From: Amylostereum areolatum | Taxonomy: Eukaryota > Basidiomycota > Agaricomycetes > Russulales > Stereaceae | Assembly: GCA_012932865.1 (NCBI GenBank) | Contig: SAXG01000022.1 | Coordinates: forward strand, 620,001-684,000 | Reading direction: 5' to 3' | DNA: 64,000 nucleotides | In this document: piece by piece, positions 1 through 10,832 of the stretch | How positions within the stretch are numbered: the first letter of the stretch is position 1 | How the letters are laid out: each line of letters starts with the position of its first letter | Made by a program: the position numbers and the translations under genes | Notes under the pieces: model-generated | Told to the model about the DNA's origin: nothing | Database searches by the model: none | Seen by the model: only the letters and a program-made list of their open reading frames with translations

Positions 1-45
1 TATATGCAAGTCTGCCACGTGGGTCTGATAAAGTGCTTGGGCTAG

Positions 46-1177
46 CTAGACGGGAACGTCACTCGCCTGTTGAGCCGTGTTCTGGCCTTACATGCACCTC
101 CCAAGGCGAAGACCACGCAAGACATTTTGTGGGCAGGTGCGGAGGCAATGGTCAAAGACTGTTCGCGGGCAGGAGACCTTAACCAAGCCCTGATTGAGCT
201 CGGGAGCACAGTCTGCAAACCTCGTGATCCCACATGTGGTAGCTGTCCACTCAAATCTTGGTGCAAAGCCCACCAAGTCGCGGAGGGAGATGTAGTAGAA
301 TTATCCCACTTTTCCTAAGGTCTTTCCGCTAATGACCGTGTGGTATAGTCTGTCTCGTTGATCGACGCCCCTGTCGCGGATATCGAGGAAATATGCGCCT
401 CGTGCGAACCGATACCTCAGTCAGAAAACGCGGTTTCCCCTCCTGTGACATCGTATCCCATGAAAGTCGAACGGAAGAAGCAACGCGAAGAGCTGGATAT
501 CGTGAATGTCATCGAATGGCACGGTAACGACAAGCGGTGGTTTTTGCTTGTTCGTCGTCCAGAAGAAGGTATGTTCATACTTCAGCTATAGGGCACTATG
601 AGCTAAACATAATTACACAGGCCTTCTCGCGGGATTACACGAGTTCCCAACGCTGCCTGACGTCCCAGACACCATCGTTACTTCCGATATCAAACGCGTT
701 CCCTATACTCTCCTGTCGAAGCTCCTCAAGCACCCTCCACACGACGATGCCACAGATGACTCTGCAACGACTGGGTCGAATGTCAAAATCATCAAAATAC
801 AACGTTCTGGAGACGTTCTGCACATATTTTCACATATACGAAAAACGTACCGTGTGCAATGGGTTGTACTCGAAGGCGGCGAGGCACCGCCGGACCTGAT
901 ACCCAACAGCTTCCTTCCCAGCACACCGAAGGCCAGCTTGAAATCGAAGAAAGCCACTGGAAATGGCAAGGGACGGAAGGCGTCTGCTATCAAGGTGGAC
1001 GGCTCCACCAAGACGTCTACCGTAACATCCAAGTGGGTGCAACTGGACGATGTCGAACATGCAAAGTATGTGTTGTCTTACATCTATGCGATAGCACATT
1101 CTCAAACTTGTGTTAGTGTCGGGACAGGCGTGATGAAAATATGGAAACTTGTTCGTTCTTTATGGGAGAACACGTGA
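46..1177 (+). CDS. A/G-specific adenine DNA glycosylase (MutY/MYH type), 3' part
   Basis: This base-excision-repair enzyme removes adenine mispaired with 8-oxoguanine, in nucleus and mitochondria. The visible part starts within the catalytic domain (DGNVTRLLSRVLALH) and runs through the iron-sulphur loop, whose cysteines are spaced C-x6-C-x2-C-x5-C at about 220-270. It then covers the C-terminal NUDIX-like domain that recognises 8-oxoguanine, starting near WHGNDKRWFLLVRRPEEG. Introns fit at 292-348 (57 bp, ctaat branch point), 569-620 and 1066-1116; the last exon ends in WKLVRSLWENT. The first 45 bases look like the end of an intron, so the N-terminal half lies outside the window. No lesion was seen. 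Family assignment is firm; the exact first base of the first exon is uncertain by a few nucleotides. Confidence 0.9.
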
Positions 1178-2006
1178 ATTCATTCCTCACACATCTAAAC
1201 GCGATGTTGAATATACAAAAAACATATTCAGAACTTTACACAACACTTCGAGCATATGTAAGTATATGGGTTGTACGCTCCATCGCATGGTGCTCGAAAT
1301 CCATTTGCGTAGGTGGAAGTAAAGCCTATCTTACATTGTGACTGGGACAATTGTACCCTTTATTTTGTGGTCCATAATTCGTTTCAAACTCCCTTGCGGC
1401 CTTGGGGTCAGCAGGGGCAGCCACCTCACCGCATTCACCACACATGTCTACCTGCATTAACAGGTCAATCTCAAGAGATATCAATCGATAATCAACAAGC
1501 ACTTGGTGTTTTTCTGGAACCTGTACATCGGTCGGATCGCACGCGTCACTTCAGTACGTCAACGTCCCGCTGCTCGGTTTCACCAATCTTATGCCGTCTT
1601 CTTTTCAAGCCTCGCATCGGCCATGAGAGAATGACGACTACAGCTCCGAAATTCCATATCTCTGTCATATTGGGCTCTTGGGGGAGTTGAAGCTGCAGTT
1701 GTGATGGAATGGTTCGAGACGGCGCCCTCGTCCAACCCTGTTGCGATCTCACCTGACCGCAATCTCCAGGCTTGATGCATGGTGCATAACGAACCAAACT
1801 TCTGGGTTGCTGCTCGGACCCCGCCCGCCCTGAGGCCTGAGGACCGCGGCCTGAGCGCTCACTAACGCTCAGTGCTGGCGCTGAGCACCAGGGCGCCTGC
1901 AGGTCTCGGCGGAAATCCTGTCCGGGTCTTTTATTGATGTGGCAGCTCATCTCACCATCCCTCTTTAAAGGCTTCTGGACACCTGTGATGACAAGTACAT
2001 CACACC
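1178..2006. other. Intergenic region between the MutY and UbiA genes
   Basis: About 830 bases with no convincing gene. The last 200 bases are rich in short GC blocks and probably hold the promoter of the prenyltransferase. Open frames on the minus strand here have no recognisable protein features. Confidence 0.5.
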
Positions 2007-3352
2007 ATGGGTGTTCTGTCAGATCATGCGCGCACGCATACTCTCGGTCAAAACATCTGGAACCATATTGAACTTACACGCCTCCACAAGTTCCCTCTGG
2101 GGGTCATCCACGCGTATTGGCCGTGCGGTATGTACTCTACACACCCCTTTGTTGCCGTCTGGGGCGCGCTAACGATGGTTCTCCAAGGCATGGGTGTCTC
2201 CATGGCGGCATATTCACAACGGCTCAGTGTCGCAGACTATCTCGGCCAAATCGCGTTGTTCGGTCTCGGGATGACGCTCTTACATAGCGCCTTTTGCGTC
2301 TTCAACGATATCTGTGATATCGAGTTTGACCGCCGTGTTGGTAAGTATCCTTTTTCTTTTCCTGCCGCCTTGAACCTACTTCGCGTACAGAGAGGACCAA
2401 ATCCCGGCCCCTCGTGACGGGAGCTGTATCTGTATCGTCTGCATGGGCACTTTTCATTGGGTTCCTTTCGGCAACAATCGCACTGTTGTCTTACACAAAC
2501 GACACTGCGTGAGTCTTTGTTTTATACGTTTGCTCGTAGTGTCCGACTTCATCGGTAGATTCTGGCTTGGGATAATATCCCTTCCGCTTCATATGCTATA
2601 TCCACTCGCTAAGCGATGGCTTACATGGCCTCAGCTCATGCTCGGTAACCTTACTCGTTCTTATCTTCGTTCGCAAAGTGGACTGAGTTCTGCATGCAGG
2701 TATTGTTTGCAGCTGGAACGTTCCCGTTGCGTGGATTTCTATCGTAGGCGACCGTGGGAGTCGCCATGAAAAGATTGCTGTCCTCTTTATGGCGTTGGGA
2801 TTACTTTGGTTAGTAACCAACTTACAACGTCTTGTTCATGCTAACAGATTGTGTCAGTTGGACAATGTACTTTGATACGATTTATGCGACACAAGATCGC
2901 AAAGACGATATCAAAATCGGGATCAAGTCAACCGCCGTTTTCTTCGGGGACAGCGCCCGCGTTTTTAACGCACTCCTTGCTACAACATTTGTGTCTTGCC
3001 TCGCAATGGTCGGAGTTTTATGCGGCTATCATGCCCCATTCTTCATTCTGTCCTGCGGGGGCGCCGCTCTCTATTTGTCTCAACAATTGGTTGGGTGGCG
3101 CGTGGGGGATGAACGGCAGGCGGGAGAGCTATTTAAGGTATGTTTCAAGGCCGATGTCCTCCTCGCTAAGGTCTAACTCAAAATCATCATCCAGAGCAAC
3201 GGCAACCTTGGATACCTCGTTGTTCTTGGTATGTGTGTTGACTATCACTTGTCGGTGGGGGTTTAGTAGTCCAGGCATTGGAAGCAGTGTTTTCCGCCAA
3301 TGGTTATCTACTGCCAGTGTACCGTGACCTCCATAGAACTTGCCTTTCGTAA
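2007..3352 (+). CDS. UbiA-family prenyltransferase
   Basis: An integral-membrane enzyme that transfers a polyprenyl chain from its diphosphate to an aromatic or related acceptor. Both Asp-rich motifs are visible: the first reads NDICDIEFDRRV, followed after an intron by ERTKSRPLVTG, and the second reads YFDTIYATQDRKDD. Several hydrophobic helices separate them. Six introns fit GT-AG rules; the acceptor near 2864 gives CWTMYFDTIYATQD without a stop. The last exon ends with a Leu-Pro-Val-Tyr segment and TAA at 3352. The start is the first ATG in good context (accATGG). No mitochondrial targeting peptide is evident, so a role in secondary (meroterpenoid-like) metabolism is more likely than ubiquinone synthesis; this is inference. 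A seven-helix protein gene follows on the same strand 0.7 kb away. Confidence 0.85.
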
Positions 3353-4063
3353 TGGTTCTGAATCATGTCTAGCGACGTCTCTCTTGGCCCCTTTCAGGCC
3401 GCTCTATGAACAACCCATTCCCGTCGCGTAAAAGTGGTTATATGAGACTTGTCGTAAGTACCAGTACTACTTTAAATAACATCCAAGTACCGAAGTTCTT
3501 ACATCGTTACACCTAATAATCTAGGTTGTCGGCGCAATGTGGCGAAGGGACATGGGCCGCGATGGCGGTGTGATGGTATGATAGGTACAGGACCTCTCTC
3601 ACTTTATCCGCTTGAGGTTGATTATCGTGCACTTTAGAATTTGGTCCTTGAAGCTTGAAGTCGTACACAGGGCGCTTTAGATAAACAATACTTATATTCA
3701 GGGGGTACCTTAGAAGCTCGCAAGATGACTTGACCGCCAGGGTCTGCTCATGGCCGAAGGCAACAAATAACCGGAAGTTCAGTCAGCGCTATAATTCGGC
3801 CACGAATTAGGGTCACTGTGTCGGGGGTGGCGTGTCTGCCTGGTGACCGGCGGTGACCGGTGACCGAGCGCAGGCGAAGGAGAGGCTTGTCCGTTTGATA
3901 CACGGCTGGAAAGCGCATCGGCGCATCACGAGACGATATGATCAAGGGCTCATAACTGAACTCGTATAAGTACATCGACGGTAGTTGCATCGCGTGGGTC
4001 GTTCTGTTCACTTTCTCCCGGGATTCATCTCAAGGCGTGGAACGATTTGCTCACGACGTTACG
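3353..4063. other. Intergenic region, no gene seen
   Basis: About 710 bases between two + strand genes. It contains a short GGTGACCGG direct repeat near 3840-3865 and nothing else that stands out. Confidence 0.4.
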
Positions 4064-5585
4064 ATGCCCCACAGTGACATTTCTTTAACTTATGCTTCAT
4101 TTGTGGGGGGTTGGCTGACCGGGCCACTGTATGGTACGTGGTCGGATTCGGCGGTGGAGCCTCTTTTCTAACTTTTCGTTTTCAGGACTGAAGTGTGTTT
4201 AAACGCCCTCAGCATTGGCATATATCCTATACTGACCACAGCTCAACAGTGTTGGTCTATTCATTGTCTGTGTTCGTATGCTCTATCATGACGTTTCCAG
4301 CATTCGGCGACGGTTGGTCATTTACTCTTCCGTGTGTGCAACGCCACACCACGTACTTACGCACCCACACAGGATTCTTCTCTCTTTGGCATGCATCCAA
4401 ATGGCGATTGCAACGGCGCATGCCATCTGCACGTTTATCTTTCTGATCAAGGGATTCGTCCAGAATGCGAATTCTCCCAATGGCACCCTTTTTTACTTCA
4501 TCAATCAGTCGACGCCTGAACATGTAACTCAAGAACTTCTGTTCTTTTGGAACGTGAGATGATCCATCGCCTTTTTCAAACGCAGGCGGCTCACATATGT
4601 CGTTTCCAGTATATTATCAGCGATGGAATATTGGTGTGTTTTGCGTGTCCGCTTCAATCAACCCCTCGACATATGATTGACGGTGACCCGTGAAGGTCTG
4701 GCGCTGTTGGGTCGTCTGGGGCCACAGTCTCTGGATATGTATTCCCCTAGTGAGCCCTCACTTTACTCCGTATCGATTTCCAAACTCACAACTTTCTTAG
4801 GGCGTCATGGTACTTGGGACGGCTGGTAGTTTTTTCTTGTTTCACACACGGCCGCGTTTTGTTGATGAGGGTCTTTCGGTTTCTCACAGTATCTGGCTTC
4901 ACCACCGTGGGCAAAATCGCGCAGCTGACGAGCACCGAGGTCCTGTTCGATGTCCAGGACTGGACCACGGCGACGTTCAGCATCTCGCTCGGCACCCAGG
5001 TCATATCCACGGCGCTTATCGCATGGAAGATCATGAGCACGGTGGGTTGGAAATCGAAATCGGCGCGCAAGGACCAGTTGGCAATCGTCTGGATGATTGT
5101 GGAATCAGGCGCGGTTCTCACAATTTCGACAATCGTCGTCCTCACGCTCTTCCTCCTCGGTATGAATGCTGGAGCGATTTTGGCTCCCATCATCGGGCAA
5201 CTCAGCGTGCGGTTTTCCGCTTCATATCTCCTTCATATATCTGATATTTTTCTACTAGTTCACGGTGCCAACTTCGATCGTCGTCCGTGTAGGAATGAAA
5301 CGCGAGAAGCGTGCTGGGAATACGTTGCCTTGGTACCGCGGCAATGCAGGCGGCACAAACACTTCGTCGAATGGCGGTGAATCTAGCAGCGGGGGGACGC
5401 TCCTGGTCAACGTGACCAAGCACAAGATCCAAATGAAGGCAAGTGCCGTTGCCTTGAGAAGTCGTTGTCGTGCACACTGACACATATTCTCGCAGTCGGA
5501 ACAGTCTGACCCACGCTACGATACATACGCGGCTCGCAAGAACTCCATGCAAACAGACGGAACCGCCACCCTTGTGATATCTTGA
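4064..5585 (+). CDS. Seven-helix integral membrane protein of a basidiomycete family
   Basis: Splicing by eye gives a protein of about 350 residues with roughly seven hydrophobic segments, starting MPHSDISLTYASF. Recognisable stretches are RILLSLACIQMAIATAHAI, a loop with NQSTPEHVTQ, DGILVWRCWVVWG, then FTTVGKIAQLTS, and a long hydrophobic pair ending in LAPIIGQLS. A hydrophilic Ser/Gly-rich cytoplasmic tail follows and ends in TDGTATLVIS. This architecture (seven helices, a W-R-C-W-V-V-W motif after helix four, soluble tail) is typical of large uncharacterised Agaricomycete families. It is not the DUF6533 type found at 38-44 kb because the N-terminal YDH/EDH motif is absent. Around seven introns are needed; the second has a weak donor (GTTTAA), so the N-terminal part is the least certain. 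Function unknown; a sensor or transporter are both possible. Confidence 0.75.
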
Positions 5586-6034
5586 AACGTGACGTGGACA
5601 GCCCTTGCTGTTCACCCTTATTTGCTCCTTTATCTATTTTTACTCTACCTCTCGTATCACTTCTTTAACCTCGCCGATCTACGCTATGTACGGAATACCT
5701 GTGCCATGGGCTCTGCTCATAATTACCATATTACCTGTAAGCATCATGCTTCATTGTCGGAAGAAACATGCACTGCCAGGCATGCTGCTCTACTGTCTGG
5801 GTTTCATCCAGCCGATCTTTTCAGCGTTCGGAGACATGACGGCGCCTTCCGAAACCGCCTTCTGCGCCCAGAGGCACGAGCCGCCCGAAGTGCGATGCGA
5901 ACCAAGGGTTCAGAGTCTGGTAATCCAAACCAAAGCACGACGGGGATGTCGGGGTGGTTCCTGCCAGACCGACCTGACGGCGGAGTGGAGGTAGTATGAT
6001 AGCGCCAATTAGCCGGGCTGTACGGCTGAGGGCA
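5586..6034. other. 3' flank of the seven-helix gene
   Basis: About 450 bases of probable 3' untranslated and intergenic sequence up to the MITE. An open frame with a hydrophobic start (about 5605-5994) is present but has no supporting features. Confidence 0.4.
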
Positions 6035-6042
6035 GCAGAGGG

Positions 6043-6960
6043 AGGACCCCTGAAAATGGGGGGGGAGGCCGGATCACTATCCGAGGAAATTTTGAGGATT
6101 TTGGTCTAAAATTTCGGATTTTTATCCGATGAAAATGGCCGGAATCTGTGGAGGCCAGATTTTTTGTCCAATGATGGCAGGGCCGGAGAAGGCGAGGCCG
6201 GATTTTTTTCCCAATGATCCCATGGCCTGTCGGCAAAATTTTTGTATATTAGGGCCCTGATCTGTGACTGTCTTCTGTCAGTTTCGGCAATACTAACAGA
6301 CATCATCTGCATTTGGACTGTATCTTGACACATGGAGTGGGACGGCATGTTGCAAAGTGGATGAGGTGCATGATGCAGTGGGCAGGATGCATTTTCAAAG
6401 CTACCGCCCTGACATCTATTGATCTCGAAGATAACACTCCGAAAGACGACCTTCTCACCCAGCAATGCATCCTTTCTTGCATCATCCCACCCACAATGCG
6501 AGCTAATCAGCACCACGTGAAGCTCGATTCCGAGTCGTTCGCAGTTTTCAACAGGCTTCAACGCCATGCGGCGCAGAAGGCTGCCGTTACGGAGCTGGGA
6601 TGTCTGCGTCAGTCTCAAATTAAGAAGGAGGCACCACCCGATGATGATAGTGCATTGTATACGCGACAGCCGTTAGCCTGTTCAGAGGCTTATCTATAGA
6701 ATCCGAGGAGAATTAGGGGTTTTTGAGGCCAGATGTGACAATCCAAGGAAATTTTGGCATTTTAGAGGCCAGATGTGGTGATCCGACGAAATTTTGGCTT
6801 TCTGGAGGGCAGATCACGCATCCAATGAAAATCGACATTTTTTGAGAAAAAAACGGATTTTATCCGATGAAAATACAAAAAAAATTGAAAATAATCCTAT
6901 GGTCTAAGCCTCCAAAACAAAAATTTTGATCCGGCCTCCCCCCCCATTTTCAGGGGTCCT
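6043..6960. mobile_element. 918 bp non-autonomous DNA transposon (hAT-like MITE)
   Basis: The element begins AGGACCCCTGAAAATGGGG and ends with the inverted copy of that sequence. It is flanked on both sides by the identical 8-mer GCAGAGGG (6035-6042 and 6961-6968), the target-duplication length of hAT elements. The subterminal regions carry many copies of a motif close to ATCCGANGAAAAT (for example near 6079, 6125, 6740, 6790, 6820 and 6861), and at the right side they form an approximately 39 bp tandem array with AGAGGCCAGATGTG. No transposase is present, so mobility would have to be supplied in trans. The central 450 bases differ in character from the ends and may be captured sequence. Confidence 0.85.
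6695..6850. repeat. Subterminal tandem repeats of the MITE, about 39 bp period
   Basis: Successive units start with ATCCRANGAAATTTTGG-like sequence and continue into AGAGGCCAGAT. Similar units, more dispersed, occur at the left side at 6079-6140. In hAT elements such subterminal repeats are transposase binding sites. Confidence 0.7.
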
Positions 6961-7093
6961 GCAGAGGGCAGCCGCCGGACAGCGCCGGACCCCTCATTTG
7001 CAATTCATATCGCCCAGGTTCGACTCCCTGGGTCCGACGAGTCGGCGGCGACGACATACCGGCTTTTACCGGCGTCTAATAGCGCCCAGACTT

Positions 7094-8330
7094 TAGTGTT
7101 GCCGCTGGGCTCGGGCTAAGCCCAGGCCCATTTCGGTGGGTTGGGCTGGGTTGACGACCCAGTGGAGCTGGGCTGGCTGGGCTTTGATGCCATTGCGTCA
7201 TTTGCTGACAAATCGCTGTTTCAGGACGTGACAGGCGAGTGACGGGCGTCTTCGATCAGGTGACTGCTATGAAGTTCAGGAACGTGCTCGCGTTGACGCG
7301 TCGACAGCGACGTTCGTACGCGCCTGTACGCGCCGTGCTTTCCTTCCACCACGACATGGCAGGAATCCATCCGTCAACGATCTGTTCTACAGTCGGAAAA
7401 GAGGTGTGTGGTTCCCTTAAACCCCAGGATGGTGTCTCACCTCACAACAACCCAGAATATCTCGATGTTCTAAACCAACAGTAGTTGGTGCCGTTTCAGA
7501 CGGTTGATCGGCCACCGAGAACCCACCATCAGCGGCATCCGACGAAGTGGACGAGCGGCAGGAGGCTGAAGAGCTTGCGCGGGATCGCCTCCTTGTCGGA
7601 AGTGAACTGCAACGCTGCGAGGAAGATGGGCTCTCTAACCAGCTGATTCTCGAGTTTTGGGAGGTATGTGTATATTCCCTTCCATTTCGAACACATGGCT
7701 CATCTTAATGTTACAGACCTCCCAAAAACGATATGAGATCCTGTATAAGGTGGCCATGGACATTCTTCCCGTTCAGGCTTCATCAGTTCCACATGAGCGC
7801 GCATTCTCATCTAGCAAGGAGACAATAACAGCCTGACGAAGCCGTCTCTCGCCTCAAAATGTCGAGATCTTCCAAACTCTTAAACATTGGTGGGGTAATA
7901 ACTTTCAGTTTATGGAGGAGCCGGCGAAGGCAGAGGACTACGCTATCGAAGGGGAAGTTACGGAGTATGCGATTAACGAGCTACTCAGGCATGGGCAGAC
8001 AGAGAAGCTCGAGGAGCTGGCTGACTTGTTTCGAAACTGAGATTCTCAGGATACTGTACATTAGACTTGCTAATACATCACACTTGCTAATACATCACAA
8101 GGCTTGCTGACACGGGGAGACTCAATACAGAGTCAGACTTCAGCGCATTCACCGCGTTGCGCGTCACGTCACTGGTCACTCTGCGCTGACAAAGTCACGG
8201 CGTTACTGTGTAGCCCAGTGTGCCGTGGGCCAATGTGCCTATGCCGAAGAAGCCCACCGCGACCCAGTGGAGCTGGGTTGATCTGGGTTTGTAACCCAGC
8301 CCAACCCAACCCAGCCCAGCGGCAACACTA
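7094..8330 (+). mobile_element. Decayed hAT transposon relic, about 1.24 kb
   Basis: The ends read TAGTGTTGCCGCTGGGCT at 7094 and the inverse complement (AGCCCAGCGGCAACACTA) at 8330. Long TGGGCTGGG-rich inverted arms follow inside and are partly rearranged. A possible target duplication CGCCCAG lies at 7083-7089 and 8331-8337, but four extra bases separate the left copy from the terminal repeat, so it is imperfect. Between the arms only the C-terminal end of a hAT transposase survives. This is an internally deleted, inactive copy. Confidence 0.7.
7500..8040 (+). pseudogene. hAT transposase C-terminal fragment with a nonsense codon
   Basis: Two exons around an intron near 7663-7718 encode the hAT dimerisation region: ELQRCEEDGLSNQLILEFWE, then KRYEILYKVAMDILPVQASS and PHERAFSSSKETITA. 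An in-frame TGA (7834-7836) follows where the family continues with R-S-R-L-S-P-Q-N. The frame stays open to TGA at 8040. The N-terminal BED finger and catalytic region are missing. It cannot make an active transposase. Confidence 0.8.
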
Positions 8331-8338
8331 CGCCCAGT

Positions 8339-8737
8339 CCTTCCATCTCGCGCTCGCCGTCAAACTCTCTCGTCTGAATCACCATCGCGAACACAGAGCG
8401 CGCAAACTGGAGTTCTCTGAGCTCTGTGGGCCTTGCACAGTCGCAGTTTTGATCAGCAATCGAGGTCTTCCAGCGCCCCCTTATTCCCAGCATCACGCTG
8501 CGAGTATTCTTTAAAACATGGGCCCCTACGCCATGGCATCCTTAGTGTCCTACATTGGTCGCGCCCTTCAACCCTGACTCAATCTCACCTACATCCCTAG
8601 GTGCGTTGCTTCCCAGATTCCCATCGATACTGTCAATAACACGTCCGGGTTGCTTTCCAGATATTTGTATGTCGTGTTTGTCCTCTGTGGCGAACTGGAT
8701 CACTCATCTCGTTCGGCATGTGACCAGGACTAGCAAA
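8339..8737. other. Upstream region of the O-methyltransferase
   Basis: About 400 bases between the hAT relic and the methyltransferase start, presumably holding its promoter. No distinct element was recognised. Confidence 0.4.
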
Positions 8738-10604
8738 ATGGACGGACTAGCAGAGCTGAAGGCTCTCTCCAAGCTCATACAGGACTCCGTCGAGTCCATC
8801 GAAGCCTCGATCTCCGCCAAGGGTCTCACATTCCCATCTTCGACCACCCCGTTCTCGCTCGAGTCGGAGGCGGGACGCAACCTTCCCGAGGTCGCCCAGG
8901 CAGGGTCTGTGCTAGTTGCTGCCGCCACCCAGCTTATCACTGTAGCTCGCTCTCCCATGTTGACCGTGACGATTGCCGCACAGCAGGTTGGATTTTATCT
9001 CTTCTCCTCACACCACTTGCGTCTGATCTCACTCTTCAATAGCACGCGCTATCTGCCGCCTTAGGTATCGCTACTCAAGCAAATGCTGCAGAGGCTATCA
9101 GAGAGGCGGGCCCGCAGGTCAGAAATTCATTGTTTTTTTTACCGAAATTGTTCTCAAGTGCGTATCTGGCCAGGGTGCTCATGTCAAGGACATTGCCCGT
9201 GCTAGCAACATCGACCCGTCGAAGCTGGGTGAGTGTGAGTATTTTCTGGAAGGAAACTGTCATTGTTAACGCGCTTTGCAGCTCGAGTGTTGAGGGTCCT
9301 GGCCACCAACCACATTTTCGTCGAGGCTGCCCCTGACGTATTCGTACACAACCGCGTCTCTTCCGTTATTGACACCGGAAAGTCGGTGCAGGCTCTTAAG
9401 GACAGGTAATTAGCATATATCTTCTTTTCCACCAACCTTTGACGTGGATGTACCAGTCCTGAGACGAAGCACGTTGGAACCTTTGGTATTGCCGCTGGCA
9501 TTGGACATGTGTACGTGCATTTATCCTGTTTCTCACACGACGCGATCTTATGACTCACCCCCAGCACCGACGAAGCATTCAAAGCGTCCGCCCACCTTGG
9601 GGATGTCCTTCTCGATCCTAAGACCGCCAAATCCGATGAACCCAACGAGACTGCCCTAAACAAGGCGTTCGGCACGACTATACCTGTATGGGAGTGGTTT
9701 GAAGACCCGTCGAACGTCGCTAGACTCGTGCGGTTCGGTATCACCATGGAGGGCAGTAAGCAGGCGGCGCCTCCGGATGCGATCTTGCATGGTGAGATCC
9801 ACACTTGCCTGTCGTTGGAATGATAGACCGATCCTATGGCGATAACAGGCTTTGAATGGAAGGATCTGAAGCCAGGAGCAATTGTCGTTGACGTTGGAGG
9901 AGGGATCGGGGGCCAGTCCATGACTCTCGCGCAGAACTATTCGCAGTTGAAGTTCGTTGTTCAAGACCGGGAGCCAGTAGTCAAGGATGCGGCTGCGTTC
10001 TGGGACGGTCAACTACCCGGCGCTATCAAGGATGGACGGGTTGTCCTTCAAGGTAGCATTTTACCTCGATCCTTCGTTTTCAACCCGCTCACGGACGTCT
10101 CTCTAGCTCATGACTTCTTCACTGCCCAACCTGTGAAGAACGCAGACGTGTTCCTCCTCCGCATGATTCTCCACGACTGGGCCGACAAATACTGCGTCAA
10201 GATTCTTCGTCAACTCCGTGAGGCAGCCACTTCGACGACGCGCCTGGTAATCGTCGACAACCTCATCAGTTATGCCTGTCCAGAGGACTCGATCAGTGAC
10301 ATCCCTGGCGCGACGCGTCCTTCTCCCCCCTACGCCTCTCTTGGCCAACCTTGGCCAAGCCAGTGCGATCGCGTACTACACCGACATGCAGGTACGGAGA
10401 CGCCGTCCCCATTGTTGTCATCTTAATATTTGTTCCAACCAACTCATAATACCATGGCAGATGATGGAGCTGCTGAATGGAAAGGAGCGCACGATCACGC
10501 AGGTCCGCGAGCTGATGAAGGAGGCGGGGTGGAAGCTTGTGCAAGTCCACCACGGTGTTCCGTTCGCGTTCAGCATCCAGAAAGCCATCGCGGTGCCTGC
10601 TTAA
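8738..10604 (+). CDS. SAM-dependent O-methyltransferase (plant COMT-like), apparent frameshift
   Basis: The protein has the N-terminal dimerisation and winged-helix part (KDIARASNIDPSKLARVLRV), the SAM-binding motif VVDVGGGIGGQSM, and the catalytic-region signature LRMILHDWADKYCVKILRQ. The C-terminus is typical of fungal O-methyltransferases (RELMKEAGWKLVQV). Such enzymes methylate phenolic or other hydroxyl groups in secondary metabolites. Several short introns are visible, for example the one ending before MMELLNGKERTITQV. The start MDGLAELKALSKLIQD is at 8738. Oddity: the family segment is split between two frames, DNLISYACPEDSISDIPGA in one and PPTPLLANLGQASAIAYY in the next. A six-C run at 10325-10330 lies at the switch, suggesting a one-base indel or sequencing error. 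A 66 bp intron (GTGACA...AAG) would bypass it, but would delete conserved residues. Confidence 0.8.
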
Positions 10605-10832
10605 ACTTGGATTTAGAATTTACGTTTCTGTTAGACCTCTTGATGGGTTTGATGTAGTCTCCGTGGCCGACTTAACCAGAATATAGTCGTGTTTGATGTA
10701 TACGTTGTATGTACTTATCTACATATGTATGCGAGGAGGGCTGGCCGCTGAGAGAGGCGGCGGCGGCTTAGTCCGACCCTTCTCACGTGATGAATAGAAC
10801 GCGTCGTCGCGTTTGAGTCCCCGTCGATTAGT

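Noticed and set aside
1546..1950. Minus-strand open frame between the MutY and UbiA genes
   Set aside because: Low-complexity composition and no recognisable motif.
2700..2880. Suspected frameshift in the prenyltransferase
   Set aside because: Choosing the acceptor that ends in TCAG just before TTGGACAATG gives CWTMYFDTIYATQD in frame, so no lesion is needed.
5605..5994. Open frame with hydrophobic start after the seven-helix gene
   Set aside because: No splice partners, no family features, located in the expected 3' untranslated region.
6313..6699. 128-residue open frame inside the MITE
   Set aside because: No transposase motif and no recognisable fold; MITEs are usually non-coding, although a captured fragment cannot be excluded.
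7005..7045. T-arm-like sequence CCCAGGTTCGACTCCCTGGG
   Set aside because: It resembles a tRNA T-arm, but the stem is out of register by one base and no acceptor, D or anticodon arms could be paired around it.
10284..10350. A 66 bp intron in the O-methyltransferase that would avoid the frameshift
   Set aside because: It would remove DIPGA and PLLANLGQ, which are conserved in this enzyme family, so a one-base indel is more likely.
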